From the NCBI RefSeq assembly GCF_015999335.1, contig NZ_JAEACP010000002.1:62001-126000 (forward strand): a stretch of 64,000 bases of DNA. Reading direction: 5' to 3'. The notes below the pieces were generated by a model. It searched no databases. It was not told where the DNA came from and saw nothing but the letters and a program-made list of their open reading frames with translations. The position numbers and the translations under genes are program-made. This DNA comes from Tabrizicola soli (GTDB lineage Bacteria; Pseudomonadota; Alphaproteobacteria; Rhodobacterales; Rhodobacteraceae). Shown here one piece after another: positions 8,041 through 17,040 of this stretch (position 1 is the first letter of the stretch; each line of letters opens with the position of its first letter).

Positions 8041-8883
8041 TCAGACCTTCAGCCATTCCTTGAACAGCTCGCCATATTCCGGGTGCCAGCGCGACAAGGG
8101 CGGCCGGTTCTCGGCGATGTCGCCGGCCGCCCAGAGGATGCGCTTTTCATCCGTGCGTCGGTCTACCTCGTTGTCGGGGCAGAGGATGTAGAAATCCCCC
8201 CGCTCGACCGAGGCGAAGAGGAACTCCACCACCTCCTCGGGCGTCCAGGCCCCGGCGGGCTTTTCCGCGCGCCCGCCCGCGGTCAGCGGCGTCCAGACGA
8301 AGCCGGGGATGAAGAGCCGCGCCTCGACCTTGCCGTCCGGCATGTTGCGCAGGGCGTGCTGCAGCGCCTCGGTGAAGACCTTCACCCCGGCTTTCGAGAC
8401 ATTGTAGGCCGGATCCCCCGGCGGCGTGGTGATCCCCTGTTTCGAGCCGGTGTTGATGATCAGCCCCGGCTCCCCGCTCTCCAGCATCCGCGGCGCGAAG
8501 GTCTGCGCGCCCCGGATCACGCCCATCATGTTGACCGAGAGGATCCGGTCCCAGTTGCCCTCGATGTCGAAGATCGAACTGCCCGGCTGCATCCCGGCGT
8601 TGTTCATCAGCACGTTGACCGCGCCCCAGTCCGCCGCCACCTGGTCGGCCAGCGCCCGAAGCTCTTCGGCCTCGGCCACGTCGATCGGCACCGCCATCAC
8701 CTCGTCCGCCAATGCGCCATCGTCCAGAAGCAGCGCCCGCGCGGCCTCCAGACGGCCATCGTCCAGGTCGGCGAGACAGACCCGCAGCCCCGACCGCGCC
8801 AGATGCCGGGCGGCGGCGAGCCCGATGCCCGAAGCCGCGCCGGTGATGACGGCCACGCCTCCCTTCGCAAGTGCCGGATGCAT
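8041..8883 (-). CDS. Short-chain dehydrogenase/reductase (SDR)
   Basis: A 280-residue SDR: TGAASGIG at 14-21, NNAG at 94-97, and catalytic Ser147, Tyr160 and Lys164. The ATG at 8883 is chosen because GGGAGGT sits 8-13 bp upstream; an in-frame ATG at 8937 adds an arginine-rich stretch unlike an SDR. It is the first gene of the minus-strand catabolic operon and faces the MttB-like gene across 210 bp. Substrate unknown. Confidence 0.86.
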   Translation of the reverse strand: MHPALAKGGVAVITGAASGIGLAAARHLARSGLRVCLADLDDGRLEAARALLLDDGALADEVMAVPIDVAEAEELRALADQVAADWGAVNVLMNNAGMQPGSSIFDIEGNWDRILSVNMMGVIRGAQTFAPRMLESGEPGLIINTGSKQGITTPPGDPAYNVSKAGVKVFTEALQHALRNMPDGKVEARLFIPGFVWTPLTAGGRAEKPAGAWTPEEVVEFLFASVERGDFYILCPDNEVDRRTDEKRILWAAGDIAENRPPLSRWHPEYGELFKEWLKV

Positions 8884-8953
8884 GTCTGACCTCCCTCGCT
8901 GGCGGCCCTCGGACCGGCCGCCCCTGGAATAGACCACGGCCTGCGCCCTGCCG

Positions 8954-8973
8954 CCATATGCAGAATGTTATGG
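8954..8973. promoter_or_regulatory. Imperfect palindrome in divergent SDR/mttB-like promoter region
   Basis: CCATA at 8954-8958 and TATGG at 8969-8973 form a 5-bp inverted repeat with a 10-bp centre inside the 210-bp divergent spacer. It is an A+T-rich spot in otherwise GC-rich DNA and may be an operator. No regulator can be assigned. Confidence 0.3.
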
Positions 8974-9093
8974 CCGCCCCGTCGGCAGAGAGCCGTACCA
9001 TGTCGCAAAATCGCCAGCCCGCTTCGTCGCCGTGACTGTGGCAAGGACCCGGAGGGCGGCAGATGACGCATCCGCATCGCTTGGAGGCAAACC

Positions 9094-10644
9094 ATGAACG
9101 AAGTCACCAGAACCGCCCGCGCCGGGGGCCGTGGCGCCCGCCGCGCGATGCGCTCGGCCCCGGATTTCGAGATGCTCCCCGCCCTCAAGCGCGGCATCCC
9201 GGAATGCGAGGTCATGGACCAGTCCCGGGTCGAGCAGATCGACAATGCGTCCATGTCGATCCTGGAAGAGGTCGGCGTCATCTTCCGCGACGAGATCGCC
9301 TTGGCCGACTGGAAGCGCGCAGGCGCGAAGGTCGAGGGCGAGCGGGTCTACCTCGACCGGGGTCTCGTGCGCGAACTGATCTCGACCATCCCCTCGGACT
9401 GGACCTACCGGGCGCGGAACCCGGAGAAGAGCCTGCCCTTCGGCGGCAAGCATTCGATCTTCGTGCCGATGACCGGCGCGCCCTTCCTGCGCGACCTCGA
9501 CGATGTGCGGCGCTGGCCGACGATCGCCGACCTGAACATGTTCCACAAGCTTTCCCACATGTCGCCCGCGCTGCATTCCACCGCGCACCACATCGTCGAG
9601 CCGATGGACATGAAGGTTTCCCACCGGCACCTGCACATCACCTATTCCTCGATGAAGCATTCCGACAAGACCTTCATGGGCATGACGACCTCGGGCAAGA
9701 ACGCCGAGGACGTGATGGCGATGTGCGAGATCCTGTTCGGCAAGGATGTGATGGAAGAAACGCCGGTAACCACCGGCAACTGCAACGGCAACTCGCCCCT
9801 GGTCTGGGACGAGACGATGCTGTCGGCGATGCGCGCCTTCGTGAAGCGTCGCCAGCCCGTGTTGTGCTCGCCCTTTGTGCTGGGCGGCGCCAATACCCCC
9901 GCCTCGGTCGCCCCCGCCGTGGCGCAGCTGAACGCCGAAGCGCTGTCGGCGCTGGCCTATACCCAGGTCATCCGCAAGGGCGCCCCGGCGATCTACGGGC
10001 ACTACCTGTCGACGGTTTCGATGAAATCCGGGGCACCGATGGCGGGGACGCCGGAGATCAGCCTGATGAACTTCATGATCGGCCAGATGGCGCGCTACTA
10101 CAACGTGCCGTGGCGGACCTCGAACCTGCTGGGGGGCGCGAAGACCTTCGACGCGCAGGCCGGGTATGAAAGCGCGATGACGATGAACGCGGTGCTCCAT
10201 GCCGGGGCCAACTACATCTGGCACTCCGCCGGCTGGAACGAGGCCGGGATGCATTGTTCGGTCGCCAAGTTCGTGGTCGATGCCGAGATGTGCCAGATGG
10301 GCTACCGCATGGCCGAGGGCCCGCGCTGGGACGATTTCGACGAGGCGATGGCAGCAGTGCGCGATGTGGGGCCGGGAGGGCATTACCTGGGCCACCCGCA
10401 TACGCTGGAAAACTTCGAGCGGGCGTTCTTCATGCCGAAGCTCTTCGACAACAACTCGATCGAGCAATGGCAGGCCGAAGGCAGCGTCGAGATCACCCAG
10501 CGGGCGCTGGACCGGGCGCGGCAGTTGCTGGCCGACTACGAGGAGCCGAAGCTGGACGAAGGCGTCAACGAGGCCCTTCTCGACTACATCGCCCGCCGCG
10601 AACGCGAGATCCCGGCGGTGGACGAGTTGAACACCGAACACTGA
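9094..10644 (+). CDS. Trimethylamine methyltransferase (MttB) family protein, non-pyrrolysine type
   Basis: A 516-residue MttB-superfamily protein (COG5598 type) of normal length, read through without any in-frame amber codon, so it is the pyrrolysine-free form. Characterised non-Pyl members in anaerobes demethylate quaternary amines (glycine betaine MtgB, proline betaine MtpB, carnitine MtcB) with a corrinoid protein. Conserved-looking stretches include MSILEEVGV near 50, TGNCNGNSP near 230 and NLLGGAKTFDAQAGYESA near 350. A strong GGAGG precedes the ATG and a terminator follows, so it is probably monocistronic. No corrinoid protein or reactivase gene is in the window. Given the HpbD, hydroxyproline and ProVWX neighbours, a betaine is the likely substrate (inference). 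Confidence 0.85.
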   Translation: MNEVTRTARAGGRGARRAMRSAPDFEMLPALKRGIPECEVMDQSRVEQIDNASMSILEEVGVIFRDEIALADWKRAGAKVEGERVYLDRGLVRELISTIPSDWTYRARNPEKSLPFGGKHSIFVPMTGAPFLRDLDDVRRWPTIADLNMFHKLSHMSPALHSTAHHIVEPMDMKVSHRHLHITYSSMKHSDKTFMGMTTSGKNAEDVMAMCEILFGKDVMEETPVTTGNCNGNSPLVWDETMLSAMRAFVKRRQPVLCSPFVLGGANTPASVAPAVAQLNAEALSALAYTQVIRKGAPAIYGHYLSTVSMKSGAPMAGTPEISLMNFMIGQMARYYNVPWRTSNLLGGAKTFDAQAGYESAMTMNAVLHAGANYIWHSAGWNEAGMHCSVAKFVVDAEMCQMGYRMAEGPRWDDFDEAMAAVRDVGPGGHYLGHPHTLENFERAFFMPKLFDNNSIEQWQAEGSVEITQRALDRARQLLADYEEPKLDEGVNEALLDYIARREREIPAVDELNTEH

Positions 10645-10657
10645 GTTCCCTGCGACT

Positions 10658-10682
10658 GGCCGCCTTCGGGCGGCCTTTTCTT
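10658..10682 (+). terminator. Intrinsic terminator after mttB-like gene
   Basis: Perfect 7-bp stem GGCCGCC / GGCGGCC with a TTCG tetraloop, followed by TTTTCTT, 14 bp after the stop codon. Confidence 0.85.
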
Positions 10683-10684
10683 AA

Positions 10685-10737
10685 GGTAGAGTGATCGCTT
10701 TACTTTTCCTTTGCATAAGTAGAGCGATCATTCTACC
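10685..10737. promoter_or_regulatory. Twin palindromic operator upstream of tetR-type gene
   Basis: Two 21-bp sites (10685-10705 and 10717-10737) form an inverted repeat with 19 of 21 matches and an 11-bp centre. Each site is itself an 18-bp near-palindrome centred on GATC, of the form GTAnAGnGATCnCTnTAC. The second ends 8 bp before the TetR start codon. Autoregulation by that TetR is the natural reading. Confidence 0.75.
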
Positions 10738-10745
10738 CTCTCGCC

Positions 10746-11294
10746 ATGGGCACCAAGGACAGAATCGCCAGCGACCTGGAGCGCAGCTTCGCCGAGGCCG
10801 GCTTTGCCGAGCAGGGGGTCGAGGCTCTGCGTGCCGAGGCGGACGTGTCGCTCCGCACGCTCTACAAGCACTTCCCCAGCCGCGAGGCGATGATCGTCGG
10901 CGCGCTGGAGCATCGCGACGCGACCTATTTCCGCTGGCTGGAGGGCGGGCCGCAGGAGGGTGCCGCGCATGTGCTGCACCCCCTCGTCCGGCTGGGCGAC
11001 TGGCTGGGCGAGGTGGCGAACACCGGCTGCCTGTTCCTGAACGCCTGGGCGCAATACCCCGACAGCGCCGCCATCGAGGCGGTGGTCAAGGACCACAAGG
11101 CTCGGCTTGCCGAGGAATTCCGCCGGCGGCTGGCCCGCGTGGCCCCCGGACGGGACACCGGCCACCTGGCCGAGACGCTGTTCCTGCTGCACGAGGGCAT
11201 GACCCAGGCCGCCCGGCTGCAAGGCCGCGAGATCGCCTATGAAGCCGCGATGCACGCGGCGCGCGCTGCCCTTGCGGCGGCGGAAATCGACTGA
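10746..11294 (+). CDS. TetR/AcrR-family transcriptional regulator
   Basis: A 182-residue TetR-type repressor. The helix-turn-helix is in residues 9-55, with the recognition end VSLRTLYKHFPSREAMI, and an all-alpha ligand domain follows. No good Shine-Dalgarno is seen before the ATG, and the operator ends only 8 bp upstream. It heads a plus-strand operon (11307-15941) with gaps of 12, 16 and 8 bp, then a 4-bp overlap. It probably represses the operon and itself through the twin operator. Inducer unknown; a pathway intermediate is likely. Confidence 0.9.
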   Translation: MGTKDRIASDLERSFAEAGFAEQGVEALRAEADVSLRTLYKHFPSREAMIVGALEHRDATYFRWLEGGPQEGAAHVLHPLVRLGDWLGEVANTGCLFLNAWAQYPDSAAIEAVVKDHKARLAEEFRRRLARVAPGRDTGHLAETLFLLHEGMTQAARLQGREIAYEAAMHAARAALAAAEID

Positions 11295-11306
11295 AAGGGG
11301 AAGGGA

Positions 11307-12398
11307 ATGCCCTCCATGATGTGTGCCGTTCTGCTGACCGGGCACGGCGGCTACGAGAAGCTGGAATACCGCACCGACGTGCCGGTGCCGCAGCCGAAAC
11401 CGGGCGAGGTGCTGATCCGCGTCGCCGCCTCGGCGGTCAACAACACCGACATCAACACTCGCATCGGCTGGTATTCCAAGGCGGTCGGCGAAGGCTCGAA
11501 CGCCGGCGGGGCAGCGGGCTTTGCCGGGGCCGACGACGCCGATGCGAGCTGGACCGGCGAGGCGCTGAAGTTCCCCCGCATCCAGGGCGCGGACGCCTGC
11601 GGGCGGATCGTGGCGGTGGGCGAGGGCGTGGACGCGGGCCGGATCGGCGAGCGGGTGATCGTGCGGAACCTGTTGCGGACCTATGTCGGCTGGAAACCCT
11701 GGGAATGCTGGACCTTCGGCTCCGAATGCGACGGCGGCTTCGCGCAGTTCACCGTCGCGCCCGCGCGCGAAACCTTCGCGGTGAACTGCGACTGGTCGGA
11801 CGCCGAGCTTGCCGCCATCCCCTGCGCCTGGTCCACGGCGGAGAACATGCTCCATCGCGGCAAGGTCGGGGCGGAGACCGTGCTGATCACCGGGGCCTCG
11901 GGTGGCGTGGGCTCTTCCGCCGTACAGCTGGCAAAGCTGCGGGGTGCGACTGTAATCGCACTGGCGGGCAAGTCGAAGACCGAGGAGGTGCTGGCCATCG
12001 GGGCCGACCGGGTGATCGACCGCGATGCGGATCTGGTGAAGGAGCTGGGCAAGGGCAGCGTGGATGTGGTGCTGGACCTCGTCGGGGGACCGGGCTGGCC
12101 GCAGCTTCTCGACGTGCTGAAGAAGGGCGGCCGCTACGTCATCTCCGGCGCCATCGCCGGGCCGCTGGCGCAGATCGACCTGCGTACGCTCTATCTGAAG
12201 GACCTCACCCTCTACGGCGCGACCTTCCAGGAGGACGAGGTGTTCGAGAACCTCATCCGCTACATCGAGGCGGGCCGCATCCGCCCCGTCGTCGCCCGCA
12301 CCTATCCGCTGTCCGAGATCGTCCAGGCCCAGAAGGATTTTCTGGCCAAGGGCCATGTCGGCAAGCTTGTCCTGATCCCCCCTTCCGACAACACCTGA
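11307..12398 (+). CDS. Medium-chain dehydrogenase/reductase, quinone-oxidoreductase-like
   Basis: A 363-residue MDR-superfamily protein: GroES-like N-terminal half, then a Rossmann domain with [19 protein letters not shown] near 192-210. The four-Cys structural zinc loop of classical alcohol dehydrogenases is not evident, so it is nearer the quinone oxidoreductase branch. An alternative ATG lies at 11316. AAAGGGGAAGGG precedes the start. It follows the TetR gene by 12 bp and precedes the HpbD-like gene by 16 bp. The reaction is an NAD(P)H-linked redox step on an unknown carbonyl or enone. Confidence 0.85.
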   Translation: MPSMMCAVLLTGHGGYEKLEYRTDVPVPQPKPGEVLIRVAASAVNNTDINTRIGWYSKAVGEGSNAGGAAGFAGADDADASWTGEALKFPRIQGADACGRIVAVGEGVDAGRIGERVIVRNLLRTYVGWKPWECWTFGSECDGGFAQFTVAPARETFAVNCDWSDAELAAIPCAWSTAENMLHRGKVGAETVLITGASGGVGSSAVQLAKLRGATVIALAGKSKTEEVLAIGADRVIDRDADLVKELGKGSVDVVLDLVGGPGWPQLLDVLKKGGRYVISGAIAGPLAQIDLRTLYLKDLTLYGATFQEDEVFENLIRYIEAGRIRPVVARTYPLSEIVQAQKDFLAKGHVGKLVLIPPSDNT

Positions 12399-12414
12399 CC
12401 CCGGACCCCTTCCC

Positions 12415-13518
12415 ATGAAAATCAAGGAAATCCACGTCTACGCCCATGACCTGCCGGTCAGGAACGGGCCCTACACGATGGCCAATGCCCAAGTCTGGGC
12501 GCTGGACACGACGCTGGTCAAGATCGTCTCGGACACCGGCCATGTCGGCTGGGGCGAGACCTGCCCGGTCGGCCCCACCTATTGCGCCAGCCACGCCAGG
12601 GGCGCCCGCGCCGCGCTGGAGGAGATGGGGCGGGGCCTGATCGGCGCGTCGCTGCATCCCGTGAGCCTGCGGCGGAAGATGGACAGCCTGCTGAACGGCC
12701 ACCGCTACGCCAAGGCCGCCCTCGACATCGCGGCCTATGACATCATCGGCAAGGCGACGGGCCTGCGCGTGGCCGAGCTTCTGGGCGGCGTGGCGCAGGA
12801 GAACGTGCCCTCCTATTTCGCCACCGGGGTGGGCGAGCCGGATGAGATTGCCCGCATCGCCGCCGAGAAGGTCGCCGAGGGCTATCCCCGGCTCCAGATC
12901 AAGATCGGCGGACGCCCGGTCGAGGTGGACATCGCGGTCCTGCGCAAGGTCTGGGAGGTGATCGGCGGCAAGGGCGTGCGGCTGGCGGCCGATGGCAACC
13001 GCGGCCTGCCGACCCGCGATGCGCTGCGCCTGAGCCGCGAGTGCCAGGAAATTCCCTTCATCATGGAACAGCCCTGCAACACGGTCGAGGAACTGGCGGC
13101 GATCCGGGGACAGGTGCATCACGGCATCTACATGGACGAGAATGGCGAGGATCTGGCGACGGTGATCCGCGCGGCGGGCACGGGGCTGGTCGACGGCTTC
13201 GGCATGAAGGTCACACGGATCGGGGGCCTGCAACAGATGGCCGCTTTCCGCGACATCTGCGAGGCGCGGAGCCTGCCGCATACCTGTGACGACGCCTGGG
13301 GCGGCGACATCATCGCGGCGGCCTGCACCCATATCGGCGCGACGGTGCAGCCTCGGCTGAACGAAGGCGTCTGGCTGGCTGCGCCTTATATCGAAGGCAA
13401 CTACGACAGGACCGGCGTCAACATCGTCGGCGGCCACATCAGGCTGCCGGAAGGGCCGGGTCTGGGCGTGGTGCCCGAGGAAGGCATGTTCGGCAATCCG
13501 GTTCTTTCGTTCGGCTGA
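12415..13518 (+). CDS. hpbD: Enolase-superfamily 4-hydroxyproline betaine 2-epimerase-like protein
   Basis: A 367-residue mandelate-racemase/muconate-lactonising-enzyme family protein. Metal ligands Asp192, Glu217 and Asp240 and opposed catalytic lysines Lys163 (QIKIGG) and Lys264 (GMKVTRIGG) are placed as expected for 1,1-proton-transfer epimerases. From memory the protein, especially [20 protein letters not shown] and [19 protein letters not shown], closely matches HpbD of Pelagibaca bermudensis, which epimerises trans-4-hydroxy-L-proline betaine. The hydroxyproline genes and betaine importer nearby support this. A cis-3-hydroxyproline dehydratase or plain betaine racemase is the main alternative. 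Confidence 0.8.
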   Translation: MKIKEIHVYAHDLPVRNGPYTMANAQVWALDTTLVKIVSDTGHVGWGETCPVGPTYCASHARGARAALEEMGRGLIGASLHPVSLRRKMDSLLNGHRYAKAALDIAAYDIIGKATGLRVAELLGGVAQENVPSYFATGVGEPDEIARIAAEKVAEGYPRLQIKIGGRPVEVDIAVLRKVWEVIGGKGVRLAADGNRGLPTRDALRLSRECQEIPFIMEQPCNTVEELAAIRGQVHHGIYMDENGEDLATVIRAAGTGLVDGFGMKVTRIGGLQQMAAFRDICEARSLPHTCDDAWGGDIIAAACTHIGATVQPRLNEGVWLAAPYIEGNYDRTGVNIVGGHIRLPEGPGLGVVPEEGMFGNPVLSFG

Positions 13519-13526
13519 GGAAGAAG

Positions 13527-14255
13527 ATGAGCGATCTCAAGGGAAAGAAGGCGCTGGTCACGGGGGCCGCGGGCGGCATCGGGGCAGCGGTGGTGCGGGC
13601 GCTGCGGGCGCAAGGCGCGCTGGTGGCGGTGGCGGACCGCGACGTGTCGGGGGTGGAGGCCGAGGCGCATCTGCCGGGGAACCTGCTGGAGCCCGCCTAT
13701 GCCGACGGGCTTCCGGCCGCGGCGAAGGCGGCTCTGGGCGGCCTCGACATCGTCGTCAACAACGCGGGCGTCATCACGCGGGGCAAGGTGGACGAGACCA
13801 CGGACGCCGACTGGGACCTGTCGCTCGGCGTGAACGTGGAAGCGCCGTTCCGCATCTGCCGGGCGGCGATCCCGCTGCTTCCGCCGGGCAGCGCCATCGT
13901 CAACGTCGCCTCCTGCTGGGGGCTGCGGCCGGGGCCGGGGCACGCGGTCTATTGCATGACCAAGGCGGCGATCGCCTCGCTGACGCAGTGCATGGGGATG
14001 GACCATGCGGAGAAGGGCATCCGCATCAACGCGGTCGCGCCGAACGAGGTCAACACGCCGATGCTGCGGACCGGCTTCGCCAAGCGCGGGTTCGATCCGG
14101 ATACCGCCGTTGCCGAACTGGGCAAGACGGTGCCGCTGGGCCGGATTGCCGAGCCCGAGGACATTGCCGACGTGATCCTGTTCCTCGCCTCGGACGCTTC
14201 GCGCTACATGGTCGGCGCGGTGGTCGAGGTGAATGGCGGGAAGCCGGTGAAATGA
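13527..14255 (+). CDS. Short-chain dehydrogenase/reductase (SDR)
   Basis: A 242-residue [11 protein letters not shown] at 12-19, NNAG at 78-81, Ser129, Tyr142 and Lys146. GGAAGAAG precedes the ATG. Its stop overlaps the start of the next SDR (ATGA), so the two are translationally coupled. A pair of coupled SDRs after an epimerase suggests sequential or stereo-complementary alcohol oxidations. Substrate unknown. Confidence 0.88.
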   Translation: MSDLKGKKALVTGAAGGIGAAVVRALRAQGALVAVADRDVSGVEAEAHLPGNLLEPAYADGLPAAAKAALGGLDIVVNNAGVITRGKVDETTDADWDLSLGVNVEAPFRICRAAIPLLPPGSAIVNVASCWGLRPGPGHAVYCMTKAAIASLTQCMGMDHAEKGIRINAVAPNEVNTPMLRTGFAKRGFDPDTAVAELGKTVPLGRIAEPEDIADVILFLASDASRYMVGAVVEVNGGKPVK

Positions 14256-14980
14256 GGTTTTCTGGCAAGGTTGCCCTGGTGACCGGGGGGCGGTCGGGTA
14301 TCGGGCAGGCCATCGCGCGCCGTCTTGCCAGCGAAGGCGCGAGGGTCTTCACCGCGCAGCGCGGGGCGGATGCGGAGTTCGAGGGGATCGAGGCCGATTT
14401 CACCGACACCGCCGCCCCGGCGCGGGTCGTCTCCACGATCCTCGCGCGGGCCGGGCGGCTGGACGTGCTGGTGAACAACGCCGGCATGATGCAGGAGGCC
14501 CGGGTCGAGGAGATGAGCCTCGCCGACTGGGAGCGGAACCTGCGGGTGAACCTCACCGCGCCATTCCTGTTCATCCAGGCAGCACTGCCGCATCTGCGGG
14601 CGGCGCAGGGCAGCATCGTCAACATCGGCAGCATCGAGGGGCTGGGGTCGAACCCGAGCCATGCGGCCTATTGCGCCTCGAAGGCGGGGCTGCACGGGTT
14701 GACGCGGGCGGTGGCGGTGGATCACTCGCGCGAGGTGCGCTGCAATGCGGTCGCGCCGGGCTGGATCGACACCGAGCTGAACGAGGCCTTCATCGAGGGG
14801 ATGCCGGACCCGGCCGCCTTCCGCGCCAACATCGGCCGGATCCATCCCGTCGGGCGGACCGGGCGGCCGGAGGAGGTGGCGGCGCTGGTGGCCTGGCTGG
14901 CGAGCGAGGAGGCGGGGTTCGTGACCGGGCAGGTCTGGACGGTGGATGGCGGGCGGATGGCGAAGCTGTCGCTGCCGTGA
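14252..14980 (+). CDS. Short-chain dehydrogenase/reductase (SDR), coupled to upstream SDR
   Basis: A 242-residue [11 protein letters not shown] at 11-18, NNAG at 75-78, Ser127, Tyr140 and Lys144. The start is the ATG of the ATGA overlap at 14252; the frame stays open upstream only as an antisense-like extension through the preceding gene. It differs clearly from its coupled neighbour, so this is not a simple tandem duplication. Substrate unknown. Confidence 0.88.
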   Translation: MRFSGKVALVTGGRSGIGQAIARRLASEGARVFTAQRGADAEFEGIEADFTDTAAPARVVSTILARAGRLDVLVNNAGMMQEARVEEMSLADWERNLRVNLTAPFLFIQAALPHLRAAQGSIVNIGSIEGLGSNPSHAAYCASKAGLHGLTRAVAVDHSREVRCNAVAPGWIDTELNEAFIEGMPDPAAFRANIGRIHPVGRTGRPEEVAALVAWLASEEAGFVTGQVWTVDGGRMAKLSLP

Positions 14981-15053
14981 GCGGGCTTCCAGCCGGACCG
15001 ACGATATGGCATGGCCTGCGCGGACTGACCCTTTGGGACCGCACGAGCAAGCC

Positions 15054-15941
15054 ATGACCCGCCTCAAGGCCCTGCCGGCAGGGGTGCTGGCCATTCTCGG
15101 ATCGGTCTTTGCCATGGCGCTGGCCGATGCGATCATCAAGGCCTCGGCCGGGGGCATGACCCTGTGGCAGATCTGGGTCCTGCGGTCGGCGCTTGTCCTG
15201 CCGGTGCTGTACCTGATGGCGCGGGGGCGCGTCGGCCTGGCCTCGGCCGCCTGGGTTGCCTTGCGCTCTCTGGCGCTGGTCGGGATGTATCTGTCGATGT
15301 ATCCCGCGCTGCCGCTGATCGACATGGCGCTGGCCGGGGCGGCCTTCTACACCGCGCCACTCTTCATCGTCGCGCTGTCGGCGCTGATCCTGGGGAACCG
15401 GGTGACGGCGCGGCACTGGCTGGCGATCCTCACCGGCTTCGCCGGACTTCTGGCCATCGTCCGCCCCTTCGGTGCCGCGTTCACTCCGCTGGTGCTGATG
15501 CCCGTGGCCGCGGCGGCGTTCTATGCCGTCTCGGCGATCCTGACCCGCGCGAAATGCGCCACCGTCGCGCCGGTGGTGCTGGGGTTCTGGCTGAACCTGG
15601 CCTTCCTGGGCTTTGGCCTTGCGGCCCTGACCCTGTTGTCGCTGGGACCGGACCTGCCCTGGGACTACCCGTTCCTCACCGGCGCCTGGGTTCCCGTCAC
15701 GGCCGAGGTCTGGGCGGTCATGGCGACCCTTGCCCTGCTGATGCTGGGGATCGCCATCGGCGTGGCCAAGGCCTACCAGTCCCCGCGCCCCGAGGTCGTG
15801 GCGAGCTTCGACTACGCCTACATGATCTTCGCCGTCTTCTGGGGCTTCATCTTCTTCGGCGAGGTGCCGGACATCTGGACCCTGGTCGGGACGGTGCTGA
15901 TCACCTCGGGCGGGCTTCTCGTGCTGACCGCGCGTGAGTGA
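15054..15941 (+). CDS. EamA/DMT-family inner-membrane transporter
   Basis: A 295-residue drug/metabolite transporter with about ten hydrophobic helices in two EamA repeats, the second starting near 145. The ATG at 15054 begins a short positive N-terminus (MTRLKALPAG) leading straight into helix 1; an ATG at 15006 would add a hydrophilic tail. It closes the TetR-headed operon 73 bp after the SDR, and its stop codon abuts that of the convergent epimerase gene. It could import or export a pathway metabolite. Direction and substrate cannot be read. Confidence 0.85.
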   Translation: MTRLKALPAGVLAILGSVFAMALADAIIKASAGGMTLWQIWVLRSALVLPVLYLMARGRVGLASAAWVALRSLALVGMYLSMYPALPLIDMALAGAAFYTAPLFIVALSALILGNRVTARHWLAILTGFAGLLAIVRPFGAAFTPLVLMPVAAAAFYAVSAILTRAKCATVAPVVLGFWLNLAFLGFGLAALTLLSLGPDLPWDYPFLTGAWVPVTAEVWAVMATLALLMLGIAIGVAKAYQSPRPEVVASFDYAYMIFAVFWGFIFFGEVPDIWTLVGTVLITSGGLLVLTARE

Positions 15942-16994
15942 TCAGGCCCAGATGTCGCCCAGCGTATAGCCGTTCGGCAGCGGGTCCTCGGGGTCGAGGA
16001 CCATGGTGTTGAACCCGTAGATCCAGCTTCTGCCCGAGATCGTCGGCACCACGGCCGCCTTGTCGCCGACCTGTGCCTTCTCCACCAGACGGCCGGTGAA
16101 GACGGTGCCGAGGATGCCCTGGTGGCGGAAATCCCGGTCCAGCGGCAACTCGCCCTTGGCATGGAGGACGGCCATCTTGGCGCAGGTGCCCGTGCCGCAA
16201 GGGCAGCGGTCGATGGCCCCGGTCCAGGTGGCGGGGTCGTCCCAGCTGAGCGGGCCGGTGGCCATGGTGACGGCGTTCTTCCAGTCGGCCTTCGGATCGT
16301 CGCTGGGGCCGGAGAGCTGCGAGATGGTGATGCCGACGCCGGGATAGTCCGGGTGCGCGACGGGGAGCTGCTCGATGGCGGCCTGGCGGATCATGGCGGA
16401 GACGCGGGCGATCTCGCCGCCATGTTCGGGGATCAGCTCAAGGCCCTTGAACTGGCGCACGTCGGCGATGACGTAGAACATGCCGCCCCAGCCGACATCG
16501 ACGCGGACCTTCCCAAGGTGCGGCACGTCGATCTCGGCATCGAGATGCGCGGCGAAGGCGGGGACGTTGCGGAAGGTGACGGACTTGACCTTGCCGCCTT
16601 CGCACTCGGCGCGGATTCGGATCAGCCCGGCGGGGGCTTCGAGGGTCAGCTCGGTCACGGGTTCCTGCATGGGCAGGATGCCGGTCTCCAACAGCACCGT
16701 GGCGACCGAGATCGTGTTGCCGCCCGACATCATCGGATATTCGACCTGCTCCATGATGATGTAGCCGGCCTGAGCCTCGGGGTGGCTGGGCGGGACGAGG
16801 AGGTTGCAGCAATGCGCCGGGTAGCCGCGCGGTTCGCGCAGGACCAGCTGGCGCAGCTGGTCGTCGTTCGCCTCCAGCCATTTCATCTTGTCGTAGACGG
16901 TTGCGCCGGGGATATGGCCGACGCCGCCGGTGATGACCCGCATCGGGATGCCGGAATGGGTGTCGACGGCGGTAATCATGCGCTTGAAGGTCAT
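15942..16994 (-). CDS. Proline racemase-family 4-hydroxyproline 2-epimerase / 3-hydroxyproline dehydratase
   Basis: A 350-residue proline-racemase-superfamily enzyme. The second catalytic Cys is Cys266 (DRCPCGTGTC). The first site is Ser90 in MMSGGNT instead of Cys in the usual CGHG. The family sorts by this pair: Cys/Cys in proline racemase and hydroxyproline epimerase, Cys/Thr in trans-3-hydroxyproline dehydratase, and Ser/Cys in a subgroup with epimerase and sometimes dehydratase activity. With the FAD oxidoreductase, deaminase and semialdehyde dehydrogenase genes upstream, trans-4-hydroxy-L-proline to cis-4-hydroxy-D-proline is the likely reaction. It is the last gene of the GntR operon. 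Confidence 0.8.
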   Translation of the reverse strand: MTFKRMITAVDTHSGIPMRVITGGVGHIPGATVYDKMKWLEANDDQLRQLVLREPRGYPAHCCNLLVPPSHPEAQAGYIIMEQVEYPMMSGGNTISVATVLLETGILPMQEPVTELTLEAPAGLIRIRAECEGGKVKSVTFRNVPAFAAHLDAEIDVPHLGKVRVDVGWGGMFYVIADVRQFKGLELIPEHGGEIARVSAMIRQAAIEQLPVAHPDYPGVGITISQLSGPSDDPKADWKNAVTMATGPLSWDDPATWTGAIDRCPCGTGTCAKMAVLHAKGELPLDRDFRHQGILGTVFTGRLVEKAQVGDKAAVVPTISGRSWIYGFNTMVLDPEDPLPNGYTLGDIWA

Positions 16995-17018
16995 CGGTTC
17001 ATCCTTGGAGATCGGGAC

Positions 17019-17040
17019 GTGGGCAGATTGCCCACCCTAC
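17019..17040. repeat. Degenerate copy of dispersed GGGTGGG palindrome at gene 3' end
   Basis: GTGGGCA and TGCCCAC (7-bp stem, 3-nt loop) followed by CCTAC. The distal end supplies the stop codon of the FAD oxidoreductase read on the minus strand. It resembles the perfect copies at 38490-38516 and 58193-58213 and may act as a transcript-end hairpin. Confidence 0.6.
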
